Below, piece by piece: positions 34,883 through 43,798 of a stretch of 64,000 nt of DNA. The stretch's first letter is position 1; the number at the start of each line of letters is the position of its first letter. Origin of the DNA: Acidobacteriaceae bacterium (GTDB taxonomy: Bacteria > Acidobacteriota > Terriglobia > Terriglobales > Acidobacteriaceae); contig PLSM01000119.1 in NCBI GenBank assembly GCA_003165075.1, positions 103,027 through 167,026 on the forward strand, written 5' to 3'. A program made the position numbers and the translations under genes. The notes below the pieces were generated by a model. That model was not told where the DNA came from, ran no database searches, and saw only the letters and a program-made list of their open reading frames with translations.

Positions 34883-36045
34883 GCCTTCGCATAGACCTGC
34901 TGTGCCGCCGCTACCGCCTGCCCATACACCACCGGCAGCCCCAGCGTGTCCTTGGCAATGTGCTCCATCGCTCCCAGCAGCGCCACCGTGTCCAGATAGT
35001 CGAAGAATCCCAGGTGCGCCACACGGAAGATCTTTCCCTGCATCTCGCCCTGCCCGTTGGCCGTCACCAGAGCAAAGCGCGTCTTCAGCGCCTTCACTAC
35101 GTCGCCCGAATTCATTCCCTCCGGCACCGCGACTGCTGTAGCGGCCGCCGCCGGAGACTTAGGCGCAAAAAGCGTAAAGCCCAGTGCCACCAGCCCGGCA
35201 CGCGTTGCCGCCGCATTCACCTGCGCGTTGTCCACCAGCGCGATGCGTCCTTTTTCCAGATCCCCGCCGGCCTGCCCGGCAATGTAGTCCAGCGCCGCGC
35301 CCAGTCCTGCAATCAATGCCACCGCTGGCGTATACGCGCTTTCGCCCTTCGCCGCGTTCTTCCGCTCCTTGCGCAGGTCAAAGTAGTAGCGCGGATTCTT
35401 CGACTTCTCCATCTCCGCCCACGCCTTCTCGCTCACACTCAGGTAGGCCAGCCCCGGCGGAATCATCACCGCTTTCTGCGAACCGCCAATCAGCACGTCG
35501 ATTCCCCAGCCGTCCACATCGAAGTGCGTGGTGCCCAGCCCGGTAATCCCATCCACCACCAGCAGCGCCTCACTCTCGGCTGCTTTCAATAGCTTCGCCA
35601 CTGCCTCCACATCGTGGCGCACCGCGGTTGAGGTCTCGGTGGCCTGCATGTAAACCACCTTGTATTCCGGCTTCAGCGCCGCCCGCACCGCCTCCAGGTC
35701 GAATGTCTCGCCATAGGGCGCGCTCACCACGTCCACTTCGCAGCCAAACGCCTTTGCCAGCCCCACCCAGCGCTCGCCAAACTTGCCCGCGGAAAGCACC
35801 AGCACCTTGTCTCCCGGCGAAGTCAGATTCGAAACGGACGCTTCCATGGCCCCGGTCCCCGAACTCGACAGCAGCAGCACATCGTTCCTGGTGCCGACAA
35901 AGACCTTCAGCTGGCCAAGTACCCGCTGGAACAGGGCGCGAAACTCCGGCGTGCGGTGGTGCATGTCTGCGGCGGCCATGGCAAACTGGGCCGCCGGAAG
36001 CAGCGGTGTCGGACCGGGTGTAAAAAGGCGCGTTTTGCGAATCAT
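34864..36045 (-). CDS. class V aminotransferase (serine-/alanine-glyoxylate aminotransferase type)
   Basis: This 393-residue fold-I PLP enzyme begins MIRKTRLFTPGPTPLLPA. LLLSSSGTGAMEASVSNL and VVDGITGLG follow, and the PLP Lys is in IGGSQKAVMIPPGLAYLS, typical of the AGAT/SGAT/PucG group. It sits directly upstream of serA on the same strand, which suggests it serves as the phosphoserine aminotransferase or a serine-linked transaminase. That role is inferred from context. GAGGA precedes ATG 36045 by about 8 bases. The last codons lie in one arm of the inverted repeat. Confidence 0.85.
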   Translation of the reverse strand: MIRKTRLFTPGPTPLLPAAQFAMAAADMHHRTPEFRALFQRVLGQLKVFVGTRNDVLLLSSSGTGAMEASVSNLTSPGDKVLVLSAGKFGERWVGLAKAFGCEVDVVSAPYGETFDLEAVRAALKPEYKVVYMQATETSTAVRHDVEAVAKLLKAAESEALLVVDGITGLGTTHFDVDGWGIDVLIGGSQKAVMIPPGLAYLSVSEKAWAEMEKSKNPRYYFDLRKERKNAAKGESAYTPAVALIAGLGAALDYIAGQAGGDLEKGRIALVDNAQVNAAATRAGLVALGFTLFAPKSPAAAATAVAVPEGMNSGDVVKALKTRFALVTANGQGEMQGKIFRVAHLGFFDYLDTVALLGAMEHIAKDTLGLPVVYGQAVAAAQQVYAKAVNSGQ

Positions 36046-36244
36046 CTTTTTTCCTCGTTTTGGGCCGGGAGTAGGAATCAAACCGGCCGCCACTCACAGA
36101 ATACACATTTATGTGGTTTCTGTGAATTATTTTCCTGTGCAAATCTGCCCTCTCGATACAGCAAAGATCAGTACAATTCTCACGAAGTTTGTTCCGGGCC
36201 GGGATCGTCGCCTGCCGTCGCCCCGCCAATGCAAGGAAGATCCT

Positions 36245-37522
36245 ATGAAAGAGCAAAAAATCGATCGTGCGGCCAATTCGGTTGACCGCCGAACATGCTT
36301 GAAGTCCTTAGGGGTACTCGCGCTCGCTGGTGTCCCGTGCGCCGCCGCGTCCAACCCCGCCGGAGGGCAGACTGAAATGCACAAGGGAGAAAGCGACATA
36401 GGAACCCTCTTCCCCGCAATCAAAGGGCTGGCGGACCAGTGCCGCTATCCGCTTTCCTGGCTGGAGCGCGACTATTCCGGACCCGAGGCATATCGTCGCG
36501 CCGTCCGCGAAAAGGTGCTCGAGCTATTCCACTACGCGCCTCCACCGGTGGATCCGGCTCCTGAAGTGGTCGATCGATGGGAAACGCCGGAGTACGTTCA
36601 GGAAAAGATCCTCTTCTCCACCACCCCCTGGTTTCGTGTTCCCGCTTATGTACTCATCCCTAAAGGGCGAAAGGGCCCTCGCCCGGCCATCGTGGATGTT
36701 CATTCGCATGGCGGCTCGTTTGTCTTTGGAAAAGAAAAAGTCATGCCCGTGCGCGGCGGAGATTCTGCCGCTCTCACCAAGTTCCGCATCGAGAATTACG
36801 AAGGCCGCCCCACCTCGTTAGCCCTGTGCCGCCGTGGATACGTGGTGATCTCGATCGACTGTTTCTATTTCGGCGAGCGCAGAACTCTCTTCGGAGACGA
36901 TGCTCAAAAGTACGGCGTCAGCCAGTTGAAGTATTCCGTCGAAGATGTGGAGCATTTGAATCACCGAGCCAGTGCCGGCGAAGCAACGCTGGCCAAGTCC
37001 CTCTGCTGGGCTGGCGTCACCTGGCAGGGAATTGCCAGTTGGGACGACATGCGCACAGTGGACTACCTGGTTACCCGCCCCGAAGTGGACCCCTCGCGAG
37101 TTGGCTGTGTCGGCATATCCATGGGCGGATGGCGCTCCGATTTTCTCGCCGGCCTCGACGACCGCATCCAGTGCGCGGTGGCCGTGGGTTGGATGTCCAC
37201 CTTGCGCCCCATGATTCGCGCCCACGTCGATACCCACAGCTTCATGCATTTTCTTTCCGGTCTCACCAGCTTTGTCGATTTGCCCGACGTCCTGGGCTGC
37301 AGGGTTCCCAAGCCGCTCATGGTGCAGGAATGTTCACGCGACGAGCTATTTCCGATGGAAGGCATGAAAGAAGCGGTGACCAAACTTGGAGCCATTTACG
37401 CCAAGGCGGGTGCGACGGACAAGTTCCTCAGCCGCTTTTACGACCGGCCCCACATCTTCGGCCTCGACATGCAGGAGGATGCCTTCGACTGGCTCGACCG
37501 CTGGCTCAAGCCTGCGCTTTAG
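36245..37522 (+). CDS. secreted alpha/beta hydrolase
   Basis: The 425-residue protein has a Tat/Sec-like leader (DRRTCLKSLGVLALAGVP, residues about 15-32). The alpha/beta hydrolase core has VDVHSHGGSFVFGK for the oxyanion side and the nucleophile Ser292 in VGISMGGWRS. An acid in CSRDELFP and a His in YDRPHIFG near the end complete the triad. Such secreted dienelactone/acetyl-xylan-esterase-like enzymes act on esters of plant or microbial polymers. AGGAAG precedes the ATG at 36245, and upstream in-frame residues do not resemble the family. It is divergent from the aminotransferase. Confidence 0.82.
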   Translation: MKEQKIDRAANSVDRRTCLKSLGVLALAGVPCAAASNPAGGQTEMHKGESDIGTLFPAIKGLADQCRYPLSWLERDYSGPEAYRRAVREKVLELFHYAPPPVDPAPEVVDRWETPEYVQEKILFSTTPWFRVPAYVLIPKGRKGPRPAIVDVHSHGGSFVFGKEKVMPVRGGDSAALTKFRIENYEGRPTSLALCRRGYVVISIDCFYFGERRTLFGDDAQKYGVSQLKYSVEDVEHLNHRASAGEATLAKSLCWAGVTWQGIASWDDMRTVDYLVTRPEVDPSRVGCVGISMGGWRSDFLAGLDDRIQCAVAVGWMSTLRPMIRAHVDTHSFMHFLSGLTSFVDLPDVLGCRVPKPLMVQECSRDELFPMEGMKEAVTKLGAIYAKAGATDKFLSRFYDRPHIFGLDMQEDAFDWLDRWLKPAL

Positions 37523-37532
37523 AATGGAAGTC

Positions 37533-38015
37533 ATGACCGACGCAGGCGCACTTGAAGCCAGAATCACCCAGCAGATCATCACCGCAATGAAGGCCCACGA
37601 CGCCGAACGCACCGGCACCCTGCGCCTCATCAAGAACGCGCTCAAGAACAAGGCTATCGAAAAGCGCGCATTCCTCACGCCCGCTGAAGAGCAGCAGGCG
37701 CTGGCTACCATGGTCAAGCAGCGCCGCGACTCCATCGACCAGTTCACCAAGGGCAACCGTCCCGAACTGGCCGCCAAAGAGGCCGCCGAAATCGTCGTTA
37801 TCGAGGAGTTTCTGCCCAAGGCGCTCGACGAAACCGCCCTCCATGCCCTCGTCGCAGAAGCTGCTGCCGAACACGCCGCCGCCTCCGGCCAAAAGCCCGG
37901 TCCCAGGGATATGGGCCCGATCATTAAAGCGGTTCAGGTCAAACTGCAGGCCGCCGGCCTCCGCGCCGAGGGCCGCATCGTCAGCGAGTTGGTAAAGAAG
38001 GAGTTGGCAGGTTAA
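37533..38015 (+). CDS. GatB/YqeY domain protein
   Basis: The 160-residue protein matches the YqeY family across its length: LEARITQQIITAMKAHDAER, LRLIKNALKNKAIEK, MVKQRRDSIDQF, and IEEFLPKALDE. The C-terminal helical region is like the tail of GatB, which contacts tRNA. The cellular role of stand-alone YqeY is unclear. The ATG at 37533 is chosen because GGAAG lies 4-8 bases upstream; an ATG 9 bases earlier is also possible. It follows the hydrolase gene by 10 bp. Confidence 0.85.
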   Translation: MTDAGALEARITQQIITAMKAHDAERTGTLRLIKNALKNKAIEKRAFLTPAEEQQALATMVKQRRDSIDQFTKGNRPELAAKEAAEIVVIEEFLPKALDETALHALVAEAAAEHAAASGQKPGPRDMGPIIKAVQVKLQAAGLRAEGRIVSELVKKELAG

Positions 38016-38241
38016 TGCCAAATGAATTTCTCCGGAAATGGGTAGACGACTCTCCGGCTGAGTTCTAATACTTGTTCTCGAAAGACCTATTACGCACCAG
38101 CCATTTGCATCAAAAAGACATCGGAGCTGTTGAGCGCGATCCGCACCTTCCCCGGGCAGGTCCGCTGTGCACCGCGTCTGTCGTAGCGGCCATTCAAATA
38201 TCAGCCTTATTCCGGCGCTTGTTTCCCTTCGAGGATCGTCG

Positions 38242-39099
38242 ATGAAGGTCGCTTCAAGTCTCTACAAGTTGGCCCTCTTCTTTTTGGTCGTGCTCGCTGT
38301 TCCCCGGTTGTGGGCGCAGGGGCCGCCCTTTCAGATCGACGATCCGGTTCCGGTTGACCTTCACCATTTCGAGTTCTATATCTTCGGCGCTGCGGATGGC
38401 ACACCGGTTGAAATGGATTCAACCGGACCGGCCGTTGAGTTCAACTGGGGCGCGATTCCCAGGGTCCAGCTTCACGCCATCTTGCCGTCGGGAGGCATCT
38501 TCCCGTCGAACAATCCCATTTATCTGCCCTCCGGCACAGGCCCCAGTGCATTCGGCCTTACGGATATGGAACTGGGCGTGAAGTTGGCCCTCATTAAGGA
38601 AACCAAACATGTCCCCCAAATCGGCCCCTTCACCATGTTCGAGATGCCTACCGGAAACTACGACAAGGGCCTCGGGGTGGGAAAAGTATGGTACAAACTC
38701 CCCCTGTGGGCGCAGAAGAATTGGGGCCATTGGACAGCGGACGGCGGCGCCGGTTATCAGGTCGTTCCGCAAACCGATTACCGCAACTTCCCTTATGGCG
38801 GATTTCTGCTGAAACGTGCCTTCGGCGAGAAACTCGAGTTGGCGGCCGAAGTCTTTGCTCACGGACGCGAAGGCGCGGCGACACCGCAAACTGAATCGTC
38901 CACCATGATTGACGCAGGCGGGTATTACCACTTCAAGAATCCCCATACGCAATTCCTCTTTGCGTATGGGCACTCTGTCGCTGGACAAACTGAGAACTAC
39001 GCTTACGTTGGCATGTACTGGACGTGGGGAAAAGACGACAAAATGGCCTCAGCAGCGAACTCGCTGTTCTCTCGGCAGAGGCTCGGAAATGGACTTTAG
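38242..39099 (+). CDS. predicted outer-membrane beta-barrel protein
   Basis: The 285-residue protein has a signal peptide (LYKLALFFLVVLAVPRLWAQ). The mature part is rich in alternating aromatic/polar strands (HHFEFYIFGAADGT, YQVVPQTDYRNF, TENYAYVGMYWTWG). It resembles the MetA-pathway/transporter-like outer membrane proteins often found in acidobacteria, but no precise family is claimed. GAGGATCG precedes the ATG at 38242. It is convergent with the second DUF1080 gene. Confidence 0.6.
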   Translation: MKVASSLYKLALFFLVVLAVPRLWAQGPPFQIDDPVPVDLHHFEFYIFGAADGTPVEMDSTGPAVEFNWGAIPRVQLHAILPSGGIFPSNNPIYLPSGTGPSAFGLTDMELGVKLALIKETKHVPQIGPFTMFEMPTGNYDKGLGVGKVWYKLPLWAQKNWGHWTADGGAGYQVVPQTDYRNFPYGGFLLKRAFGEKLELAAEVFAHGREGAATPQTESSTMIDAGGYYHFKNPHTQFLFAYGHSVAGQTENYAYVGMYWTWGKDDKMASAANSLFSRQRLGNGL

Positions 39100-39161
39100 G
39101 CAACCTCGCCTGCACTTGGTGAATGAACAGCGGCGCCCGCCGCTTCACCGGCGCCGTAAAC

Positions 39162-40055
39162 TCAGTCGATCTTTCTCAGCCACAAATTGCGGAACGACAC
39201 TTTGCAGGGTATGCCTTCAATCTGCAAGCCGATCAGCCCTGAGACGTTATTTGACGAGGCCGGATCGTCATCCACCAGCACCGCCACCAACTGGCCGTTC
39301 AGAATATGCATAATCACGCCCCCGCGGGCAATGATCGTGTACTGGTTCCACTGGCCGTCTTTCACATACGCACCCAGCTTGTTGCGGTCCCCGATCACGC
39401 CCACCAGCAGCGGCAATTTTCCCGGCAGTGTTTGCACCACCTGGCCCCGCCACACCACGATTCCACGCGAAGTGTTTTGCGAGTAGAGCTGTCCACTGTA
39501 CTGCTTTTCTTGCGCGCCTACCGGGTACCAGAAATCGGCCTGGGGGCCAATCATCACCCAGCGCGGATCGAGCGGAGCCTCGCCCCTGCCGGCCACCCGC
39601 CCCGGCGGAATGCCGGTGCTGCTGCGGTACTGGATGCCGCTGCCTCCGCCCCACTCCACTTTAATTTCGAGCTTTAGGTCGAAATCCTTGGCCTCGGCCC
39701 CGTGGTACACGATAAAGCTGTTGCCGGCATTCTTCTGCTTGGTCGATTGCCCCACAATCGCGCCGTCTTCCACGCTCCACACACCTGGCATGCCGTCCCA
39801 ATCGGTTAGAGTCTTGCCGTCAAAAATCGCCGTGTAGCCGCTGTGGTTGGCAAAGTCCATCGGATCCGGCTCGATGAATGCACCGTTCCGTATCCCCGAG
39901 ATGTCAGGCTTGGCTTTCACCAGCGTCGCGCGATTTGGCTCACTGTTGCTCCCCGGCTGTGCCTGTGCCAGGGCCCGCGTCCCGTAGCCGGTCTGCATCG
40001 CAAAAATCGCCGCCATTGCCATTGCAATGCGCGCATTCCGCCGTCTCTTGCCCAT
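39162..40055 (-). CDS. secreted DUF1080 protein (3-keto-disaccharide hydrolase-like), second copy
   Basis: The 297-residue protein has a leader peptide (ARIAMAMAAIFAMQTGYGTR, cleaved near ALAQA) and one DUF1080 domain. Motifs are YTAIFDGKTLTDWDGMPGVW, VEDGAIVGQST, GGGSGIQYRSS, and CKVSFRNLWLRKID at the end. It is closer to the canonical DUF1080 sequence than the protein at 6660-7412. AGGAG precedes ATG 40055. No sugar oxidase lies next to it, so substrate and partners are unknown. Confidence 0.87.
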   Translation of the reverse strand: MGKRRRNARIAMAMAAIFAMQTGYGTRALAQAQPGSNSEPNRATLVKAKPDISGIRNGAFIEPDPMDFANHSGYTAIFDGKTLTDWDGMPGVWSVEDGAIVGQSTKQKNAGNSFIVYHGAEAKDFDLKLEIKVEWGGGSGIQYRSSTGIPPGRVAGRGEAPLDPRWVMIGPQADFWYPVGAQEKQYSGQLYSQNTSRGIVVWRGQVVQTLPGKLPLLVGVIGDRNKLGAYVKDGQWNQYTIIARGGVIMHILNGQLVAVLVDDDPASSNNVSGLIGLQIEGIPCKVSFRNLWLRKID

Positions 40056-40176
40056 CAGCCTATCTCCTATCCGAAAATCCTGTTCGCCTCTTGCAATCGC
40101 AGCCCTGCATCCTACACCAGGTGCACGTAGAAACTTCGCCTCTTGTTCGGGCTACTATTCTCTGATCTCTGATCCC

Positions 40177-41103
40177 TCAGAACATCCGCATATTGCCCTC
40201 GGGCGGAGGAGCAAACTTCAGCAGGCCGAGTTCGCCGGCCAGGCGCTCGAGCCGGGCGCGCGTGGCCGCCGTGGGGGGAACCAGCGGCAGCCGCACCACG
40301 TCGGTCGTGCGGCCCATCAGGTTCAACACTGTCTTCACAGGGCCGGGATTCGACTCCCAGAAGTTGGCCTCGAACAACCTTCCAAAGCGCCGTTCCAGGT
40401 CCCTCGCTGTGGCCCAGTCGTTATGCACGGCGGCGCGGATCATGCGGCCCACTTCAGCCGGAGCTTCATTCGACGCTACGCTGATCAGGCCGCAGGCGCC
40501 CACGCCAATGGCCGCCAGGGCCAGATTGTCGTCGCCTGAAAAGATCCTGAAACCCTTCGGCAGGGAGTGCACCAACTCGGCAATCTGGGGCAGCTTGCCG
40601 CTGGCTTCCTTGATGGCTTCAATATTCGGCGCTGCCTCGGCCAGCCGTACCACCGTCGCCGGCTCCAGATTCGCCGCCGTCCGCCCGGGCACGTTATAAA
40701 GCGTTACCGGGATGGGCGCCACCGCCTTGGCCAGGGCCAGAAAGTGCTGAAATTGCCCTTCCTGCGTAGGTTTGTTGTAGTAGGGATTGGCCGACAGAAT
40801 CGCATCTACGCCGCGCACTTGGCGCAGCAGCGCGGCCTGGCGTAGCAGCGTGCGCGTGGAGTTGTGCGTGCATCCGGCCCACACCGGCACCCGACCGCCG
40901 GCCGCATCCACCACCAAGTGAATGGTATGCAGCCACTCGTCTTCGTCCAGTGTGGCCGCCTCGCCCGTGGAGCCGCAGGCCACCAGAAAATCGATGCCCG
41001 AGTCAATCTGCCAGTTCACCAGCGCCCTGAGCGCCGCTTCGTCGAGCGAGCCGTCTGCCTTGAATGGCGTGACGATTGCCGTACCGCAACCCGTAGTTTC
41101 CAT
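40177..41103 (-). CDS. dapA: 4-hydroxy-tetrahydrodipicolinate synthase
   Basis: The 308-residue DHDPS/NAL-family barrel has CGSTGEAATLDEDE, ANPYYNKPTQEG, VTLYNVPGRTA, and the Schiff-base Lys in EAIKEASG. SGDDNLALAAIGVGACG follows. It condenses pyruvate with aspartate semialdehyde to start the lysine branch. asd, lysC and dapB lie 2.7-5 kb upstream on the same strand, supporting the DapA assignment over N-acetylneuraminate lyase. ATG 41103 is used, directly preceded by an in-frame GTG. Confidence 0.9.
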   Translation of the reverse strand: METTGCGTAIVTPFKADGSLDEAALRALVNWQIDSGIDFLVACGSTGEAATLDEDEWLHTIHLVVDAAGGRVPVWAGCTHNSTRTLLRQAALLRQVRGVDAILSANPYYNKPTQEGQFQHFLALAKAVAPIPVTLYNVPGRTAANLEPATVVRLAEAAPNIEAIKEASGKLPQIAELVHSLPKGFRIFSGDDNLALAAIGVGACGLISVASNEAPAEVGRMIRAAVHNDWATARDLERRFGRLFEANFWESNPGPVKTVLNLMGRTTDVVRLPLVPPTAATRARLERLAGELGLLKFAPPPEGNMRMF

Positions 41104-41187
41104 CACAGGTGAGTGTATAACGAACGGCGGCCACGCGGCCTTCCCGCCTCAAATCCCGCAGCCTGCGCTCTCGTGCCTCGTCCTCTA

Positions 41188-41490
41188 TCAGGTTCGTTCA
41201 CGCAGAAATGCCGGAATATCCCGCGCGCCCTGGGTCACAGCCACAATCTCGATTCGCTCCCTTTTGACTCGGTAAAGAATCAGGTACGTACCCACCGGCC
41301 AGAAGAGGATTGGGTACGCGGTCAGGTCTTCCCGCTTGTGTCCCATCCCAGGGGCTCGGGCAAGAGCGTCGAACGCATCAAAGAGCCTTTCGATCCAGCG
41401 GTCGGCGGCGTCGATGTTGTCCTCGGCAATGTACTCCCAAATCTCGTCCAGGTCTTGCTCGGCGCCGATGCCGAGAACGTACTTCTTCAT
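41188..41490 (-). CDS. parE: RelE/ParE-family toxin
   Basis: This 100-residue protein has the ParE pattern: GAEQDLDEIWEYIAEDN, the FDALARAPGMGHKREDL helix, and the strand end VGTYLILYRVKRERIEIVAV. Members poison gyrase (ParE) or cleave mRNA (RelE); this sequence fits ParE better. Its ATG overlaps the stop of the antitoxin by 4 bp. The pair sits between dapA and a TPR gene and does not disrupt either. Confidence 0.87.
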   Translation of the reverse strand: MKKYVLGIGAEQDLDEIWEYIAEDNIDAADRWIERLFDAFDALARAPGMGHKREDLTAYPILFWPVGTYLILYRVKRERIEIVAVTQGARDIPAFLRERT

Positions 41491-41753
41491 GCGCTGATCT
41501 TTCTCCGCGTGCGGGATCTTTGCTCGAGCCGCTTCCGCACTGCATCCGGTTCGGCGAACTCGCCACGATCGAGCGAAGCCAGCCTGGCCCCAAGTTCCTG
41601 GTTGAAGGCGGCAAGCTGGACCGCCCGTGCCCGGTCATGCTCTTCGAGCAGCCGCAGCGCTTCGCGGATGACCTCGCTGGCCGAGTTGTACCGGCCTGAT
41701 TCGACTTTGGCTGAGACGAACTTGTCCAACTCGGGGGTCAGTGAAACATTCAT
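41487..41753 (-). CDS. parD: ParD-type antitoxin
   Basis: The 88-residue protein has an N-terminal ribbon-helix-helix: MNVSLTPELDKFVSAKVESG and RYNSASEVIREALRLLEEHD. An Arg-rich toxin-binding tail follows. ATG 41753 follows AGGAG by about 9 bases. The small pair should be autoregulated through binding upstream of parD. The ParD/CC2985 type normally pairs with ParE, as here. Confidence 0.87.
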   Translation of the reverse strand: MNVSLTPELDKFVSAKVESGRYNSASEVIREALRLLEEHDRARAVQLAAFNQELGARLASLDRGEFAEPDAVRKRLEQRSRTRRKISA

Positions 41754-41783
41754 GGGGAATAATCTCCTGTCTATGATGCTGGG

Positions 41784-41811
41784 CCGAATAACAGGCTTTG
41801 TCAATGTTCGG
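41784..41811 (-). promoter_or_regulatory. possible toxin-antitoxin promoter/operator
   Basis: On the minus strand a TTGACA box (about 41804-41799) lies inside a CCGAA/TTCGG inverted repeat (41784-41788 with 41807-41811), 31 bp before the antitoxin ATG. A good -10 is not evident. ParD-type antitoxins usually bind such sites, so an operator is plausible. Confidence 0.4.
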
Positions 41812-41918
41812 TATTTCTGTTGATAGGAATCACCGTTTCAGAAGCGGGATCGGGGCACTTGTTTCTTTGCGAGATTGCAGGCGCGACCCACCCTCCGCAT
41901 GACCGCGTACCGTGCCCT

Positions 41919-42995
41919 CTAGCCATGCGACAGTCTTGCCACCGCGGCATCGACGGAATCCTTCATTGTGCCGGAGGAATTTTTTAGCTCCTGTTGAAGC
42001 AGGCGATATTTCTCCAGCGACTCCTCTCGCTTCCCGCTGATCTCCAGCAGGTTGGCATGGATGAAGTCGTGATTCAGGTTGTGGACCTCTGCCTCGCTTG
42101 TGTTGTCGTCAAGCCATAAATAGGTTTGCCAGGCTTCATTCGGAGGAACGGCGGAAAGGGACTCCGTCAGCTCCTTGTGATCCGTAACCAGGGGGTCAAG
42201 GCAGAAGCTCAGGATGCGGCTCTTGTACGCTTCGTCAAGCGGCTCGCCCGCTTTGCGCATGTCGTTGGCGGCCTTGATCTGTGCAGCCCTCGCTCCCGGC
42301 TCGTCGAGATGGAGGAGTCCGCCGATCTGCATCTTTCTTACCAGGGGGCGCGCCTTGCCGGTGGAGACAGCGACGTCGAAATGATGTATCGCCTCGCTGA
42401 AGTTGCCTCCGTTCTGCAGCATCCAGTTGCCCAGCATCGCGTTCGCATACACATTGGAGGGGTCTGCTGCCAGCGCGGCGCGAAGGTTCTGCTCGGCGGC
42501 GGGGCCGAACTCCCGTTCCGCAGTGTGCTGGTTGAGCCAATGCGCCCAGCCCAGGTGCGCCTGCACGTCCGCGGCCTGCGATCCTTTGGTCCGCGTCAGC
42601 CCGGCTTCGAGTATGGCAAAGATCTGGTCCAGTGCCGGCCCGGCGAGGTCTTCTGCGTGCTGGTCTTCCCGGACGGTCACGTGAAAGTTCTCAGCCCATT
42701 GCATGGCTGTGTTCAATTGCAAATCGAGCACTGGCCGGTCCAGGGGGTCGGCCTTGAGAAGGTCGCCGTAGGTCTGCACAGCGGCCTGATAGTCCTGCTG
42801 ACTTGCCTGTGTCTCGGCTAGCGCCAACTTCACCTGCCGTTCCGTCTTTGCTTTGTGATGGTTCACAAGCCACGTGACTCCGCCGCCGAGTGTGGCGAAC
42901 AGCCCAATGAGCGCGGTGATGCCGCCCACCCAGCCCATGACGACAGGCCACGCCTTTTTGGCGCCCTGCTCCAGGTTTTTGATTTCTTCTCCCAT
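41919..42995 (-). CDS. membrane-anchored TPR-like protein
   Basis: This 358-residue protein has one membrane helix near the N-terminus (about residues 17-42, VMGWVGGITALIGLFATLGG). A helical repeat region follows (AETQASQQDYQAAVQTYGDL, AEQNLRAALAADPSNVYANA, NFSEAIHHFDVAV), typical of tetratricopeptide repeats. It would be a scaffold facing the side opposite its short N-terminus. The ATG at 42995 is chosen because GGAG lies 7 bases upstream. It separates dapB from the toxin-antitoxin genes and has no known link to lysine synthesis. Confidence 0.7.
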   Translation of the reverse strand: MGEEIKNLEQGAKKAWPVVMGWVGGITALIGLFATLGGGVTWLVNHHKAKTERQVKLALAETQASQQDYQAAVQTYGDLLKADPLDRPVLDLQLNTAMQWAENFHVTVREDQHAEDLAGPALDQIFAILEAGLTRTKGSQAADVQAHLGWAHWLNQHTAEREFGPAAEQNLRAALAADPSNVYANAMLGNWMLQNGGNFSEAIHHFDVAVSTGKARPLVRKMQIGGLLHLDEPGARAAQIKAANDMRKAGEPLDEAYKSRILSFCLDPLVTDHKELTESLSAVPPNEAWQTYLWLDDNTSEAEVHNLNHDFIHANLLEISGKREESLEKYRLLQQELKNSSGTMKDSVDAAVARLSHG

Positions 42996-43118
42996 GGGAT
43001 ACTCCGCAGGGTTGAGGTTGGCGTATCGCGCGCGCTCAGACACGCTACGCGATTTTACGTCAGGCAAGCGGAAGCGGCTATGCGGAATTTGCGTCCTGCC
43101 AAGGCTGAGTTCCGAGCG

Positions 43119-43796
43119 CTACAACTGGTCGAAGATCTCGCGGAACTCCCAGGCGCCGGATTTCCCGGCCAGCCACTCGGCGCCGCGAATCGCACCCAGG
43201 GCAAAGCCGCGCCGCGAATAGGCGTCGTGCTTTAGCTCCAGATAATCGTCCGGTCCGGCGGCGGTCACAATGTGTTCGCCCTTGGCGTCGCCCACGCGGT
43301 GCGACGTGACCGGAATCTCGATGCCCGGCTGCGCCGCCAGGATGATCTCTTTGAGAGTCAGCGCGGTGCCCGAGGGAGCGTCGAGCTTTGAGGTGTGGTG
43401 TGTCTCGTTGATCGAAAACTTGTAGCCTTCGAGCCTGGCCAGTTCGCCAGTCAGCCGGAACAGCTTTTGCACCCCAATTGAAAAATTGCTGCCGTAGAGC
43501 AGTGCGCCGTCGCGCCTGTGCGCCAGGGCTTTCATGTTGGCCACATGCGCGTACCATCCCGTCGTTCCCACCACAATGCGCCCACCGAGCGCCAGCACAG
43601 CGCGCATGTTTTCCACTGCGGCTTCGGGCGCGGTGAAATCGATCACCACGTCCACGCCGGCCAGGTTGGGCGCGGTCAGCGCCGAGGCGTGCTGGTTCTC
43701 TTGGATGTCCAGGGTGCGCACGCCGTGTCCGCGCTCGCGGGCCACTTCCGCCACCAGGCTGCCGGTTTTTCCCTTGCCCAATACCAGGAACAGCAT
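43119..43796 (-). CDS. dapB: 4-hydroxy-tetrahydrodipicolinate reductase
   Basis: The 225-residue enzyme has VLGKGKTGSLVAEVA as nucleotide loop, VVIDFTAPEAAVENM, and GGRIVVGTTGWY. The substrate/catalytic motif is ETHHTSKLDAPSGTAL (two His, Lys). It reduces the DapA product with NAD(P)H. It is shorter than the usual 240-270 residues, mainly because the first domain is trimmed. It begins 2 bp after the lysC stop and is translationally coupled to it. The normal gene order asd-lysC-dapB supports the assignment. Confidence 0.9.
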   Translation of the reverse strand: MLFLVLGKGKTGSLVAEVARERGHGVRTLDIQENQHASALTAPNLAGVDVVIDFTAPEAAVENMRAVLALGGRIVVGTTGWYAHVANMKALAHRRDGALLYGSNFSIGVQKLFRLTGELARLEGYKFSINETHHTSKLDAPSGTALTLKEIILAAQPGIEIPVTSHRVGDAKGEHIVTAAGPDDYLELKHDAYSRRGFALGAIRGAEWLAGKSGAWEFREIFDQL

Positions 43797-43798
43797 GA